Origin: Knoxdaviesia capensis
Taxonomy: Eukaryota > Ascomycota > Sordariomycetes > Microascales > Gondwanamycetaceae
Length of the DNA: 64,000 nt
Assembly (NCBI GenBank): GCA_001510575.1
Contig: LNGK01000006.1
Location: 297,330-361,329 of the forward strand
Direction: 5' to 3'
Each line of letters begins with the position of its first letter. Positions within the stretch are counted from its first letter, which is position 1. Shown piece by piece: positions 1-12,563 of the stretch. The notes beneath the pieces are model-generated. The model was given only the letters and a program-made list of their open reading frames with translations. It ran no database searches and was not told where the DNA came from. A program made the translations under genes and the position numbers.

Positions 1-3000
1 AGCTGAAACAGAAATGTGATAGCGACTGTCTGCACACTTGAGCATCTACCGATGGTAGTTGCGACTGGACATTGTGGGAGAGATGTCTGAACTAGCCAGC
101 CACACAACTTTTTTGCAGCCACACACATACATACAGGATAACGCACACAACATGCACACACCCAATATTGGGCTGCCTCAGCGGCTTTCCAGAAGCAAAA
201 GAATCTTGAAACCTGTTTGAGACATAGTTCCCATAGCTTGAGTACCAGTGGGGGAAACATGGAAAGGAGTCATACAATGGGCAGATACCTGCATATGCAT
301 AGTGTTGTCTTGGGGATGCTTCTGGGGTGTCCTGAAGGGTCTAGAGTTCGTTGGAGTAGGTAGTGAAGGCATGTGTGTAAGTCAAATCCACCAAGCCACC
401 CCCATATTCACAGAGTCTTTGATGTTAACATCAACTAACAGCGCTCAAAAGTGGTGGTATGCAAGCAGCCAAATATAAAGCACATAATCCCGATCGCCCA
501 AAGAGATATTCATGTATCCGGTCGTACCCAATTGAACGGCCCCGGCGATATTACTGTGTCCACACAACCCGTAGAAGGAGCGAATCACGGTCTGGCCCGG
601 AGCTCCTGCCGCACATCCCAGACTACTGGGGCAGCTTAGAGCCAGCAAAGTACCCTTTTGGGCAAGAATGTATGTGGGCAGTACTTCCTCCCGTCGAAGG
701 TACAAGCCCCACATTTCAGTGTGGCTTTGCAGTCAGCCTCGCCAGAAGCCTGGATCCCCCAGCTGCATATCTTGTAGCGGATGTATGGTGGTCTCATACA
801 TTCGGTACCCGAGTGGTTCTTTCGGTCAGAATCGTGGCGCATGCTTTTTCAATATTTCTGACCGATCGAGAAACGTCCACGGTTCTTCCCCCAACGTCAA
901 CTCAACTCAACTCAACCACCACCACCACCAACAAACAGCCATTTTCCGCCATTGTTTCTCATCCCCCCCATTGATCGACGATCATCTCCTCCACTTCAAC
1001 GGTTGACGTGACTCTGACTCTGGAGCCAGTCGTCTGACTCTACCAGAAGAACTGCAGCGTGTTATGTTCCGTTGGCTGTGGCATACCTCGTTTCCCCCGA
1101 TACGCGTCATCGAGTAGTGTTTCTCTTTGGGTTCCCGGCACTAGATCACGAACGTACTCAAGATTCGAGGAGTGGGAGTGAAGGTTCAAGCCTCGAGAGT
1201 TTTAGTTTCTTTTCTTTCCCTCGGGCTAGTGTTGTGTCTTCCTCAACAAAAAAACCCAGATCCAGGCTGTGAAAGCGTTTGCCCTCCGGCTTCCGGCCGC
1301 TTGCTCGCTCCCCTTCGCCGTCCGGTGTCCCACACTAACCCAACTTCAACCGAGCTATACAAATATACCTTTCTTTTGTTCTCTCGGGTCGATATCACAA
1401 CCGCCGATTGCATCCCAAAAATAACCCTCCCCCACTCTCCAAGTGGCCCTGGGCCGGTCTCGAACAGTCAACCCCCCGGCCCAGAGGAGGCGAAAAGCTA
1501 CACACCAAGTCTTGATAATGTCTTTGCTTCAGGGCTGGTGGCCAAGTGCCCCATATATACTACTGTCTTGATGGTATTTTTGCCACTGGTTTGGGGTCGA
1601 GCTATATGCCGTCTATATGATCGACACTTGGTTGTCTTTGACTCTGATTCTTGCTTTTTGCAAGTTGGTCTCTCTGGTACGTGCACTCTTTCTTTTTTTC
1701 GAGATCTCCCTCCCTGCCGGATATGTGTGGCCCCAAAGCGAGCGCTTAAAAATAGAACACGCAAACAGGAAGCCCCGACCTAGACGCCAGGCAAGTTAGG
1801 CCAAGTTCAAGGTCAAGCTTTTTAGAGTCCGAGATTTGTTATTGCCTGTCCTCCCTCCCACACCACCATTCTCTTTGGGGTTTGACTTCCTCGGCCTGTT
1901 GCTATGATTTGGGGCACCTTTCGAGCAGTGCAAGTCTCTTGTATGCACAGCAAACGCCTCACGGCTTGTCCTTTTCCCCTCCCTTTCCTGTCCTTGTCCG
2001 TTGCTTCGTCTCGCCCACTCTCTCACTCTTTGCTTCTTCTTCGTCTTTCTTACCCTCGGTCTTTGCTGGTTTATCTCTACTCCCTCCTTCGTGTGCCTCA
2101 TCTATCCAGCCACTTTTTGTTTTACACACAAAAAGTCGGCCGCCCTATGGTCATCCTAAGGGTCCATCCTGGCTTGCTTACGCCCCCCCATTTCGTTCTT
2201 CTTGGACCATTCTGTGTTCTACGTTCCGTCCGTCATAATGGTGCTCCAAATCTCTCCGTGTCTATCTATATATATGCCTTCTTCCCTACCCTGTCCTACC
2301 ATGTTGCAGTCATGACACGCCCCCTCCACCACGCACACACACACACAAAGTCTATATCCAGATCCCCCAAGTTGTGTCTCTCCCTATGATCCTACCACTC
2401 TTTGCATGTCTACGGTTGGAGCATTCCAAGCCTCCGAACATGTCCAGCATACCAACCAAGACACCTCGGCCAGGCCGATCCCAGGGATCCGGCAGAGGAT
2501 GTGATCGTTCGGTTGCTGTTCCATTCTGCTCATGATGACAATGTGGAGGCTCTGACGATCCTTCCCGGCTTATTCCTTCTTTTTCTTTTTTCTCGAAGAA
2601 CTTATTTCCGGAGTTTGGCCCTTTGAGTCGCATTTTTTCTCTCTCACATGCTTCGGGAATCCAACCTTGGTACGTTCACTCAACTACTATGTACATCTCA
2701 CTACCAGAATGCTATATATGGCCTGCTGGTGTCTTCTCCGGCACACTCTCGCCCACATTTCTACACCCGTGCCGCAGCACCTGCTTTTTTCTTTGGAACC
2801 AGATAATCCCAAATTTCAACAGTCACACGTAACACCCCACACCTCCTCGAAACTCGGCAATGTCCTCCAGATGCTGCCTGGTGTGGCCCTATGCACGCAC
2901 ACACACCATTACCCAAAAATGTGCCAATCTCTCTGCCCTATGCACTCCCACCCCCTTCTTTCCCTTTCCTTTTTGTCATTTCCTGGCCTTTTCCTCATTC

Positions 3001-3432
3001 TATTTCTATCTCATCTGCAAGACATCGGTTGCGCTCATGTCCGGGAACGCCCCGATTTGTGTGCCCTCAAATACCAGCTGCTTCGATAGGCTGCTGTTAT
3101 GCCCCGGGCACCGCAGTTCTGCAGAAGGACAGAACAAGAGATGGACTGAACGCCCAGAAAGTAAATTGTAATTGTCTGTAGGCAGCAGCATCGGGACACG
3201 CGCGTTCGCCGAGAGAACCCAATGGCAACCAGGAAGGACAGATTGCGGCGATGACATACACCCCCCCTTTCACAAGAATTGAGGTGATAGGGCCCGGTTG
3301 CGTCAAAGATTTCCCGGCATCGCGTAATTAAATCGTCTGGCGGCCGCTGCCACATTTAGTTTTCCCAGCTGGCTGGGTCGGCCAATCCCTAGATCAAAAG
3401 GGGCGAAAACCAGGGGCGAGGCCCCCCCATTT
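1..3432. other. Intergenic, no supported gene; pyrimidine-rich plus strand
   Basis: I see no convincing coding exon here on either strand. Open frames are short, overlap in several frames and match no family I know. From about 1800 to 3050 the plus strand is strongly C/T-rich with T- and CT-runs and short CA repeats near 2335. This is the composition seen just upstream of the real plus-strand genes at 22892 and 57621. It may be the promoter or leader of an untranslated or unrecognised transcript, but no downstream plus-strand gene follows before 9544. Confidence 0.5.
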
Positions 3433-6400
3433 CTAGATGTACTTGTAGGGGTTCATGATGCCGTTCTATAGAGAAAATCGCAATGTTAGCCCAGCCCGGG
3501 AAGACACGAGACAACTAAGTCAAGGTTGAAAAGGAGCGAGAAGAAGGGAGAAAAACAAAAAGAAGAAGAAAAAAAAGAGAGAGAGAGAGACGGTGCCCGC
3601 ATGAAACGGCAGACACCAACACAGAGTCTTTTTTAGCTCTGCAGGAAGAGACGAGAAGTGCATGAAGCCACGCCCAAAACAGGAACATGAAGCAGCGTGT
3701 TTTCCGTTATTTCAAGTAGGGCTTGGTGGCGCATGGAGAGCAGCAGATGCATAACCCAAGGAAAGTCCAGTGCTATCATGCACGCCACGGCGTGATTCAT
3801 ATGGTGTGTCTCCCCAACTCTCACATGGAAAGGATATAAAAAAAAGAAAAAGACATGGACGAACCCAGCTGAACGGTCAGGCACAGAAAACTACCTTGCC
3901 GCAGCCGTCCGCCATCCGGGCACACCAAAAAAGAACAAAAGGAAAAAAAGAACGATCGAGCAGTACAGGTTGGGGTGAGACTAGAACGTCTTTGTTTCCC
4001 GCCGGATATCTGTATCACCAGATCGAGATAGCCCAACTAGGCTGGAATATTCGAGAGCGGTGGTAGGGTTTGTGCTCCGTTCCGGAACTTTCGAATACGG
4101 GGCGTGAGACAAAGAGGGAGAAGGGGGGAAGGAGGACCAGGTCGGATGGAATGTTCTTCACTTGTCCATTGGAGACGGTGAGTCGGGAGGATTAACACCT
4201 GTCAGGGCGAAAAGGTGCGGTGAGAGGGTGTGGACGGTCGACGCGTACAACTGACGAATGCAGCACGGCACGAGATGTACCTAGGTACACGGAGTTCCAC
4301 AGGAGGCATCGGCCAGGCACAGAAAGGGTCGCGGCCCTACAAGCAAAACACACACCACTAGGAAGTGAAAACCAGGAGGCCGGACAGGCATTGGCCATAC
4401 CACACACGCACACATAGGCCACTCTCTTTCGACCTCGGATGTTGACCCTGCGGAACTGGTGTGGCATGCAGTGCCGCAACGAGTGCTCCTCGGCCCCTTC
4501 ACTGCGAGTGGTGGTAAAACTCACAACCAATGTCTCCATGGTCGTGTCTGCCTTGTTGCAGGAGCCCAGATGAAGAGCCCTTCTCCAGCTTCGCAACCTC
4601 AACTCGACAAATAGTGTGTGGGTTACAGCCACATGCGCTTGGGAGCGGTTGGCATCCATCAATTCAGCGAGCGAGTTGCGGTTCAGGGTGGGAAAAGGGG
4701 TATGCTCCAAGCCCTGCTAAAGAAAGGAGACGGGGTACCCGGAAGGGTGTGGAAGTGGAGGCAGAAGCAGATGGGGGGGACAGAAGATACAGAAAGAAAC
4801 TGAGAAAGAAAAGGGGGGGGAGAGAGGCAAACACCTACCGGGTCGTACAGGTTCTTGATCTGCTTCATCAAGCCCACCATGGTTGCGTTGCGGCTGTATC
4901 CAATGAACTTCTTCTTCGCAACACCCAGGCCGTGCTCGGCACTAATGCTACCGCTGCGCTTTGCGATCCACTCGTACACAAACGGTTCCAGCACCTCCTC
5001 GATGGTCTTGTCGTAGCGGTGGGCCGCCACATTCAGGTGCAGGTTCGAGTCGCCCATATGGCCGTATCCGACCACGCCAACCACCGGCGGGGTGGCATCG
5101 GTGGCCTCGCCCGGCTTGACAACCTCGCCGGCACCGCCGGCATACAGCCCAGCCTCGGCCATGCGCACACGCATGTCCTCAACCAGCGCGTACATCTCCG
5201 GCAGCGGGATCGACACGTCGTACTTGTACACGGCGCGCCAGTGGCCCAGCGCCTCGGCGATGCCCTCGCGCCACGCCCACAGGTCCCGGATCTGCCGCTC
5301 GTCCTGCGCAACCACGCCGTCAACCACAATCTCGCGCGCCATCACGTCCTCCAGGAACCGCTCCAGCTTGTCCTGGTCGTGCTCGCCGTTGGACCCGCTG
5401 GTCTCGATCAGACAGTAGAACGGCTGCTCGCCGTCCAGCGGCCGCGTGAACCCCTTTGCCGCCGCCACCAGCCGCTGGCTCTCCTCGTCCATCAGCTCGA
5501 ACGCCGACAGGATCTCCGAGAGCTGCGCCTTGGCCTCGCGGAACGCCGCCTGCACCTGCTCGAACGAGCTCAGTGCCAGGAACGCCACGTTGACTGCCCG
5601 GGGACGCTGCGGGCACTGGATGGCGATCTTGGTGATGATGCCCAGCGTGCCCTCGGCGCCGATGAACAGCTGTTTCAGGTCGTAGCCGGTGTTGTTCTTG
5701 CGCAGCGTGCACAGCTCGTCAACCACCGTGCCGTCGGGGAGCACGGCCTCCAGGCCAAGCACGGTGCCGTGCAGACTGCCGTAGCGGAGCAGGCGGAGGC
5801 CGCCGGCATTAGTCGACACGTTGCCTCCGACATGGCAGGAGCCCTTGGCGCCGAGGTCGAGGGGGAAGGTATAGCCACGCTCAGCAAGGTACGTGTCGGC
5901 AGCTTCGAGGATAACGCCGGCATCGACAACCAGCACGCCGCTGATCTCGTCAAACGACTGCACGGTGTTCATGCGGGCCATGCTGATGACAATCTCGTCG
6001 AACACCGGCACCGAGCCACCGACAAGGCCGGTGTTACCGCCCTGCGGCACAACGGCCAGACGCTGGTCGTTGCAGTAGGAGAGAATCTTGCTGACCTCCT
6101 CGGTCGACCCGGGCCGGAGCACGAGCCGGCACTGGCCGCGGTACTTGCGCATCCAGTCCTCATTGTACTGCTGGATATCGGCCGTGGCGGTCTCCAGCGC
6201 AGCCGCGTCGGTCGGAGTAACGCCGTCAATCACCGCCGACTCACTCCCGACAATCGCCCGGAAGTGCTCCACATGCTCGGGGGTGATCTGCGCAAACGCC
6301 GGGTTCCGCTGGATATCGGGGTAGGTCTCGGCGGTGAGCTTGACGGCCGAGGCAGCCCCGCAGGCCCGCCGCGTCGACGAAAGCCACCGCCGCGCGTTCA

Positions 6401-6548
6401 CCGGGTTGTGAAGACCGGCCACGGCGCTTTGGGCCGGGCCTCCGATACCGGCCGCCCCGATCCTCGGCGTCGGGAGGACTGTGGGGCGCGCAGCCTGGTG
6501 GCAGGCGCCGGACACTGTCCGGAGCAGCTGTCTCGAGCGGGGATTCAT
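3433..6548 (-). CDS. DLD2: Mitochondrial FAD-linked D-lactate / D-2-hydroxyglutarate dehydrogenase
   Basis: Two exons, 6548-4839 and 3465-3433, give about 580 aa. The protein belongs to the Dld2/D2HGDH family, flavoenzymes that oxidise D-2-hydroxyacids and pass electrons towards the respiratory chain. Residues 1 to about 60 are Arg/Ala-rich and lack acidic residues, as in a mitochondrial presequence. The FAD-binding PCMH domain starts near residue 138, with PQGGNTGLVGGS at 168-179. The FAD-oxidase C-terminal domain carries GYGHMGDSNLHLN and EHGLG. Exon 1 ends in ...NLYDP at a GTAGGT donor. The last exon encodes NGIMNPYKYI and stop, the family's usual ending, and follows a CTAAC branch site and TATAG acceptor. 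The 1373-bp intron is extreme for this genome. Failure to splice would replace the last ten residues with about 50 unrelated ones. D-lactate and D-2-hydroxyglutarate specificity cannot be separated from sequence alone. Confidence 0.9.
3466..4838 (-). other. 1373-bp intron of the D-lactate dehydrogenase gene
   Basis: The donor is GTAGGT (4838-4833) and the acceptor is TATAG ending at 3466, with CTAAC about 20 nt upstream. On the coding strand the interval is pyrimidine-rich, including a (TC)n/poly-T block (plus-strand 3550-3590). It holds a 172-codon minus-strand frame (4192-4710) without recognisable homology. No nested gene or mobile element is evident. Confidence 0.8.
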
Positions 6549-9543
6549 AGTGTGAGAAAAAAAGATGGCTGAGACGTGGAAGATTGTGTGGCTGAAGCTG
6601 AGGAAGCCGTAAGCAAAAGAAGCAAAAGGAAAGAAAAGAGACAGTTCCCGATCAGGCCCAGGAATGAAGAAGAAGTAAAAGGAAGAGTGAAAAAAATGAA
6701 CAGGCCATCCCCCCGTCCTCGGCTTTCTTTTTGGTAAGGCGTCAAAATTGCGGAAAATTGTTGCGGTTCACTAATGAACTACCCATTGGCAGCTGGTGCC
6801 ACCTGGTGCCAGCTGCAAGCATCTCCCGAACGACGCCGACATTCCACGTTGTCCAGATTATGGAAATAGACGGTGATATCGGGTTTCACTGACTTGGCGA
6901 TGTGTGTGAATGGTTTGGGAGGTAACCGTAAGGCTATCTCTGCAGTGATGCATCAGGTTCTTCACGTTCATATCAACGTCTTCTATTCGTTCATTGTCAT
7001 ATCTCAATCTGACATGAGCACATGTCTCAGTGCAATTCCCCCTTGACGCACGATATTGCCTGTAGAGATTGCAATGGAACCTGAGTGTATGTATATTATG
7101 TGACATTAGAGTTGCCGGTACGTGAAGCGTTCAAGGCTCATCACCATTGAGCAGCCGTCTTGGCATGTCTGAATCCAACCGTACGCAACCCTAACCCTAA
7201 TTCGTGTAAGCGCCATGAGCCATCACATGCATATGAACGAGCAGTCACCTTTCGATTGATCATCTTGACAATAATGAGTATCCGTCAGTGGTAAGAGTTT
7301 ACCCTCTTCTTGAATGTGAACCACTTTCTAGTCATCTATCAGACCATGAAATATGCATAAGTGCGAGCTACCAAGATTGTGCTGCCCACTTCATGCCCCA
7401 GGCGAAACATCTCATGTTCAGCATTTAGTGGTTTGAGGCTCATATCAGAATGACAAGACCTATAACACAGTGGAAGGAAGAAGAGACAGAATCAAACATT
7501 GCGTGTTCCGTTTATATCTGTTTCGTGCCAGTGGGATATCTCAATGAGTGGCCCTTAGCTTCCCATGCTCTGACCCCCTCTCCCACGTCGATCTCTAATG
7601 TCAGAGAGTGTTTCTCATTTTTCTTGTTGGTTCGGGAGGCGATCGGATTGCGGCATCTGGCTAGGCACGAACGATTCCATAAGGTGGTGCATGACTTGGA
7701 TCAGTCGTTATGTGAAGTTAGAATTCAGCCGGTTGTGGTGCTGAAGCACGGGTTGTTCAGAAAGCGAGGGTGAATGTCCTGTCCACGTATTCTTGCCGTC
7801 ACAGAGCGGCTCATGGCTGTTCCAAAACAAACCCCGGTAGGCCGGAGTCCCTCTGGTTATGACAGAAGGATAGACAAAGGGAGGAAGAGTCGGAGTAGAA
7901 CTGCGAGAACTACAAGCGACTGGACCCCATCTTGTTCTTAGACGAGATGGCACAGGTTTGAAATCTCCTTGAGACCCATGCCCTCGGAGATCCCTACAAG
8001 AGGGAGAAGAAGCATGAATCTCCAGATAGCTCTGCCCTCCATCTCATCTTCGTGATAGACCCCATTGGCGCCTAAAAAGGGTGGCCATACTTCCAGTAAC
8101 AGGGTAAGATAGACGATATCACGCCCCAGTCACTTTCGGCGTATCAAGAGTCGAGGAGGCGCAATGGTGAGATACCAGAGACCCCAGAATTAAGCAGAGG
8201 GCTTGGCCAATGCATATAATCACCAAGAAGCAGTGGCTTCATCCCATTTATCCTCACCACTTTGTATCCCTGAAGGAGTTAAGATCGAATGTGCTGTGAT
8301 AAGAACGGCCGTCGAGGGATGGTGATGTACTCGCCGTAGTGTTAGTGCGCATAATGCTACATGGAGAGGCCACTCACGATCTCACTAGCGATGAACAAAA
8401 GTGAGAAAAAAGCCCATCACAGCTAGGTATTCCCGGTCATTTCTTGCATTGACAGAAGACTCGAGTTCAGCGCTATGAATGGTCGACATCGGGAGCTGTG
8501 GTGTTTCAGAATGTCGCTCCAGGGGTCTTTTCATGGTGGGGAGTGTAAGAGGATGGTGGAAGATTTGGGGTTTAGCATAATCATCCAGCGAGGCAAAAGT
8601 CGATGGCGAGCAGGAGAGAGTGATCGCCATAAACTGGAGCCTGTCAAGATCTTTTGACCGCCACACGAGGAAGAAGAGATGTGAGGCAGCGGAAGAGCGG
8701 GAGAGATGGGGGACGAGGAGGGGAGGAGGAGAGTGAAAGGTGGCACATATGTAGTGTGAGTGAGAGAGCTGGGACATATATATATCGAGGATGAGACGCT
8801 GCTTTTTCCCTGGGGGGTTTTTGCTTAATAGCTTCACGATGTTCGATGATCTGTTCCTCTCTGTTTTTATTCTTGCCCATTTTTCGTGAGAACATCTTCT
8901 GATCTTCTTCTCGTTCTCATTTCCACATCATCGTGTGGTGAGTGTGGCCTGCATCGTGATGGTGATATCCTGACGCCGTGTCTCCCATTTCGGTCTATAA
9001 ACAGCCATTTTCAACCTCGATAATCTCCTCCATCCAGACTCTGGCTGTCCGGAACTGCGCCGACTCAATCTCCCCTCTCGTCCGCTGGTCGCTCGCCGTA
9101 ACACACATCGAGAGTCGTCTCTGATCCTCTTTCTCAGCCTGGATCTCACTCCGATTCGAGGCCTCGACCGACCGAAAATCCCAGAATAAACAAAAATCTC
9201 GATCCACGAACTAAAGCCGGAGGTTTTCTTCTTTGACACTTCCCAACACAATCGAGACTCTTGCCAGGGTTTTAATTGCGTGCGGAAATTTCCTCCCTTC
9301 TTCCCTTGATTCCAGGGCCCCCCAAAGCCGCTCCATTTTCAGCGCCTAAGAATCCACTGCCGACACAGCCGAGCAGTGCTCGCTTATCGCTAAAACTTCA
9401 ACGACTGACGCAGCAGACACGGAAGGAAGTTCGCTAAAAGGCCCCTATACGCTCCTCCCTGAAGACCAAAACCTGCGTTTAGGCAGGAACGAACCACCCA
9501 GGCGGACAGCACCAAAAAAAAAACGGCCCCAAAAAAAGACACC
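6549..9543. promoter_or_regulatory. Divergent intergenic region (dehydrogenase / alpha-actinin)
   Basis: About 3 kb lie between two divergently transcribed genes. No coding exon is supported. Near 6780-6815 is a GGTGCCA/CAGCTGG-rich segment with CCATTGGC, a reverse CCAAT box, about 240 nt upstream of the dehydrogenase start. A double telomere-like repeat sits at 7187-7200. From about 8900 to 9540 is the likely alpha-actinin promoter and leader, ending in A-rich sequence before ATG. Confidence 0.5.
7187..7200. repeat. Telomere-like repeat (CCCTAA)2
   Basis: AACCCTAACCCTAA stands alone in intergenic DNA, far from a chromosome end. It could be a relic of telomere-mediated repair or a binding site for a TTAGGG-recognising Myb-type protein. 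The sequence alone does not decide. Confidence 0.75.
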
Positions 9544-12500
9544 ATGGCAGCCAATCCCGTGCTAGCGGAAGGCGCTACGGAAATGGTCGTTCCTTCCCTG
9601 CCTAGCAACCATCTGCCCACTGAAGATTTCCCCGACTTTTGTTTACATAACGAATCTGATCCAACATCTTCAGATGCGTTTGCTGCAACTTCACTTATTT
9701 CTTCCTCTTCAAACACCACCGCATCTTCTACTTCTTATTCTCCGACCCCGGACCCGAATCCGAGTGCAATCCCGAATTCCTCCGGCTTCGTACCTTCACC
9801 CCATATTCATTCCCAGCATTCCCAACAGCAACAGCAACATTTCCAGCATCACCATCATCCTTCCAACTCTCGTCTATCAATAGTCAGCACAGCATCGTCC
9901 GACTACGCCTCGTCCGTGTTCACTGAGTCGTCGTTTGTTTCTACCGGATCGGCGACTACTACATCCTCAGGAGCTCACGTGGCCGACTTCGACTCGCTTG
10001 TTGCATCGCCAGCCGGATACTGCACACCGCAGACCCCGGAATCCCGGTCCCGCGCCAGCACCACCGGCACAGCTCCCCCGTCGGCTCCCCGGAACCGCCG
10101 AGACAAGCAGGAACTCCACGCGGCCCGAGTTCAGCGTTCGGCCAGCAAGAGCTCGGCGTTTGCCGGTCGAGACCCGTCGTCGTCCCCTGGCGGCAAGAAA
10201 AATCGTTTCCACCGTTCAGCTTCGTCCCCTGCCGACGCCCTAGCTGCTGTCGAGCCGCCGCATGAGCAAGGCTTAACCAGAATGGCGTTTGCCGAGCAGC
10301 AACGCTGGATTACGGTCCAGCAGAAGACCTTTACAAAATGGTATGTGTAGCTGTTTGAACTGAGGGGGAAAGACCCTGGAACTTGGCCACGTCAGCTAAC
10401 ATGATATGCAGGCTCAACACAAAGCTTGAAGCCCGTGATTTGGCGGTAAAGGACCTGGTGGCGGATTTGAGCGATGGTGTAAGTTTGCTCTTGGACAATT
10501 ACAACAGCTATTTATCACCCGTAAGATGCTAACACTCTCCCCGTTTTTTTCTTCTTCTCTATAGGTTATTCTCATCCACCTCCTCGAATGCCTATCTAGC
10601 GAATCCCTGGGTCGATATGCGTCAAAGCCGAAGCTACGAGTGCAAAAGTTCGAAAATGCCAACCTTGCCCTGGACTTCATCAAGTCGAGGGGCATCCAGA
10701 TGACCAATATTGGTGCGGAGGATGTCGTCGACGGAAACCGCAAAATCATCCTCGGTCTAATATGGACTCTGATTTCTCGCTTCACCATCAGCGACATCAA
10801 CGAGGAGGGAATGACAGCAAAGGAGGGCCTGCTGCTGTGGTGTCAACGCAAGACAGCATGCTACGATGAGGTCGATGTCCGTGACTTTAGCGCCAGCTGG
10901 AATGACGGCCTGGCCTTCTGTGCATTGCTGGATATTCACAGGCCCGATCTCATTGATTACGACTCCCTGGATAAGTCCGATCGCCGCGGAAACATGCAGA
11001 TGGCCTTTGATATTGCTCATAAGGAGATCGGTATCCCCAAGCTGCTCGATGTTGAAGATGTCTGTGACGTGGCCAAGCCCGACGAGCGCAGTTTGATGAC
11101 CTACATCGCCTACTGGTTCCATGCCTTCTCACAGATGGAGAAGGTCGAGAATGCCGGCCGCCGTGTGGAGAAGTTCGTTCTCAACATGCAGGGCGCCTGG
11201 GAGATGCAGAGCGCCTTTGAGAGACGCATGGCCGAGCTTCTCCAGAACCTGAAGAACCAGCTGGTTCAGTGGCAGTTGGCCAAATTTGAGGGCACCTACA
11301 CTGATGCCAAGGCGCAAGCCACCCAGTTTGCCGCCTACAAGCGAGGCAAGAAGCGGGAATGGGTCGCTGAGAAGAGCGAACTGGCCACGCTGCTTGGTAA
11401 CATCAAGACGAAGCTGGGAACATACCGGCTACGACCGTATGAGCCTCCCGAGCATCTTCGGCTAGATGTTATGGAGCATGAGTGGGCCGAGCTTTCTCAC
11501 GCAGAGATGAAGCGTGCGCAGTTGATTAATGAGACCATAAGAGAGTGAGTGTGATCATCCCCTACCCACAACCACCACCACCACCTTTGGACTGCATGAG
11601 AGTAGTGTCAACAACTAACAAGCCTCGTCGTCTAGCATCAAAAATGCTCTGCGCAAGTCATTTGCTGACAAGGCCAACGATTTTGCCATGGCCCTGAATA
11701 CCATGCAGCTGGCCATCTCCGGACTGGAAGGCGATGTTGAAGACCAGTTGCACCACGTCCAGAAGCTCAACCAGAACCTGCCCCCGTTGGATGCCTATCT
11801 CGAGACGATCGCCGTGGTTGACGCCAAGTGTGAGGAAGCCAACATTGAGGAGAACGATTTCACCACGTACACGTACGACGAGCTCGCATATGAACTGAGC
11901 CTGGTGAAGGCATCGGTGCAGAAGAAGCTCTCGTTCCTGGACAACCAGATGGTGGCTCGTAACATGACGAACCTGACGCCAATCCAGCTGGAGGAGTTTG
12001 AGAGCGTGTTCCGGCACTTTGACCGCGACGACTCGAACTCGCTGATGGAGCTGGAGTTCAGCGCGGCGCTGGCGTCGCTGGGGCTGGTGTTCTCGGAGGA
12101 CGAGATGCACGACTACTTCATGGAGACGTCGCACGGGCGCGACCACGTGACGTTTGAGCAGTTCATCCGCTTCATGGTCGACGTGACGGAGGACCAGAAC
12201 ACGGCCGAGCAGGTGTTCCAGTCGTTCCGCGAGGTGGCAGACGGCAAGCCGTACGTGACGGAGATGGACCTGCGCCACAGTCTGGTGCCGGACGAGGTGA
12301 TCGACAAGCTGACGGACATAATCCCGCCGCACCGGGGGCCCGACATGGCGGCCGACCGCGGCATGCCGCAGTACGACTACGTCTCCTTTATGGAGCGGCT
12401 CATCTCCGATACTGATGGCTCGTCGTCGGGCGGCAGTAGCGGCCGGGGGAGTCCGCACCAGGCCGGTGGGCTCGGTGGCGTTCCGCCGGGGGTTCTGCAG

Positions 12501-12563
12501 GAACGGGTGAATCGCGGAGGGGCGAGTCCGACAAAGGATGCGAAGGCTAACGGCTGGCACTGA
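9544..12563 (+). CDS. acnA: Alpha-actinin, actin cross-linker
   Basis: Four exons (9544-10340, 10412-10478, 10565-11544, 11636-12563) give 923 aa; introns are 71, 86 and 91 bp. Residues 250-475 are two calponin-homology domains forming an actin-binding module (KTFTKWLNTKL, DGVILIHLLE, then WNDGLAFCALLDIHRPDLIDY). A helical, spectrin-repeat-like rod spans about 480-720. C-terminal EF hands follow; the first loop, DRDDSNSLMELE (744-755), keeps calcium-ligand residues. Alpha-actinin bundles F-actin in the contractile ring and at hyphal tips. The first 246 residues are an unusual Ser/Pro/Thr/His/Gln-rich disordered extension. An in-frame Met at 10282 (MAFAEQQRW) sits exactly where a conventional-length protein would begin. 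The upstream start was kept because the frame is open for 246 codons with no stop. Both starts may be used. Confidence 0.93.

Noticed and set aside
1172..1783. 203-codon plus-strand frame with a hydrophobic N-terminus, resembling a secreted protein
   Set aside because: Only the first residues look like a signal peptide. The rest is low-complexity Pro/Ser/Arg sequence and no family is recognisable.
4192..4710. 172-codon frame inside the dehydrogenase intron
   Set aside because: No recognisable domain, and the composition matches random translation of the surrounding intron.
4530..6572. 680-codon plus-strand open frame opposite the dehydrogenase gene
   Set aside because: It is antisense to a well-supported enzyme. 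Its Arg/His/Leu-rich, repetitive composition is the shadow of GC-rich codons.
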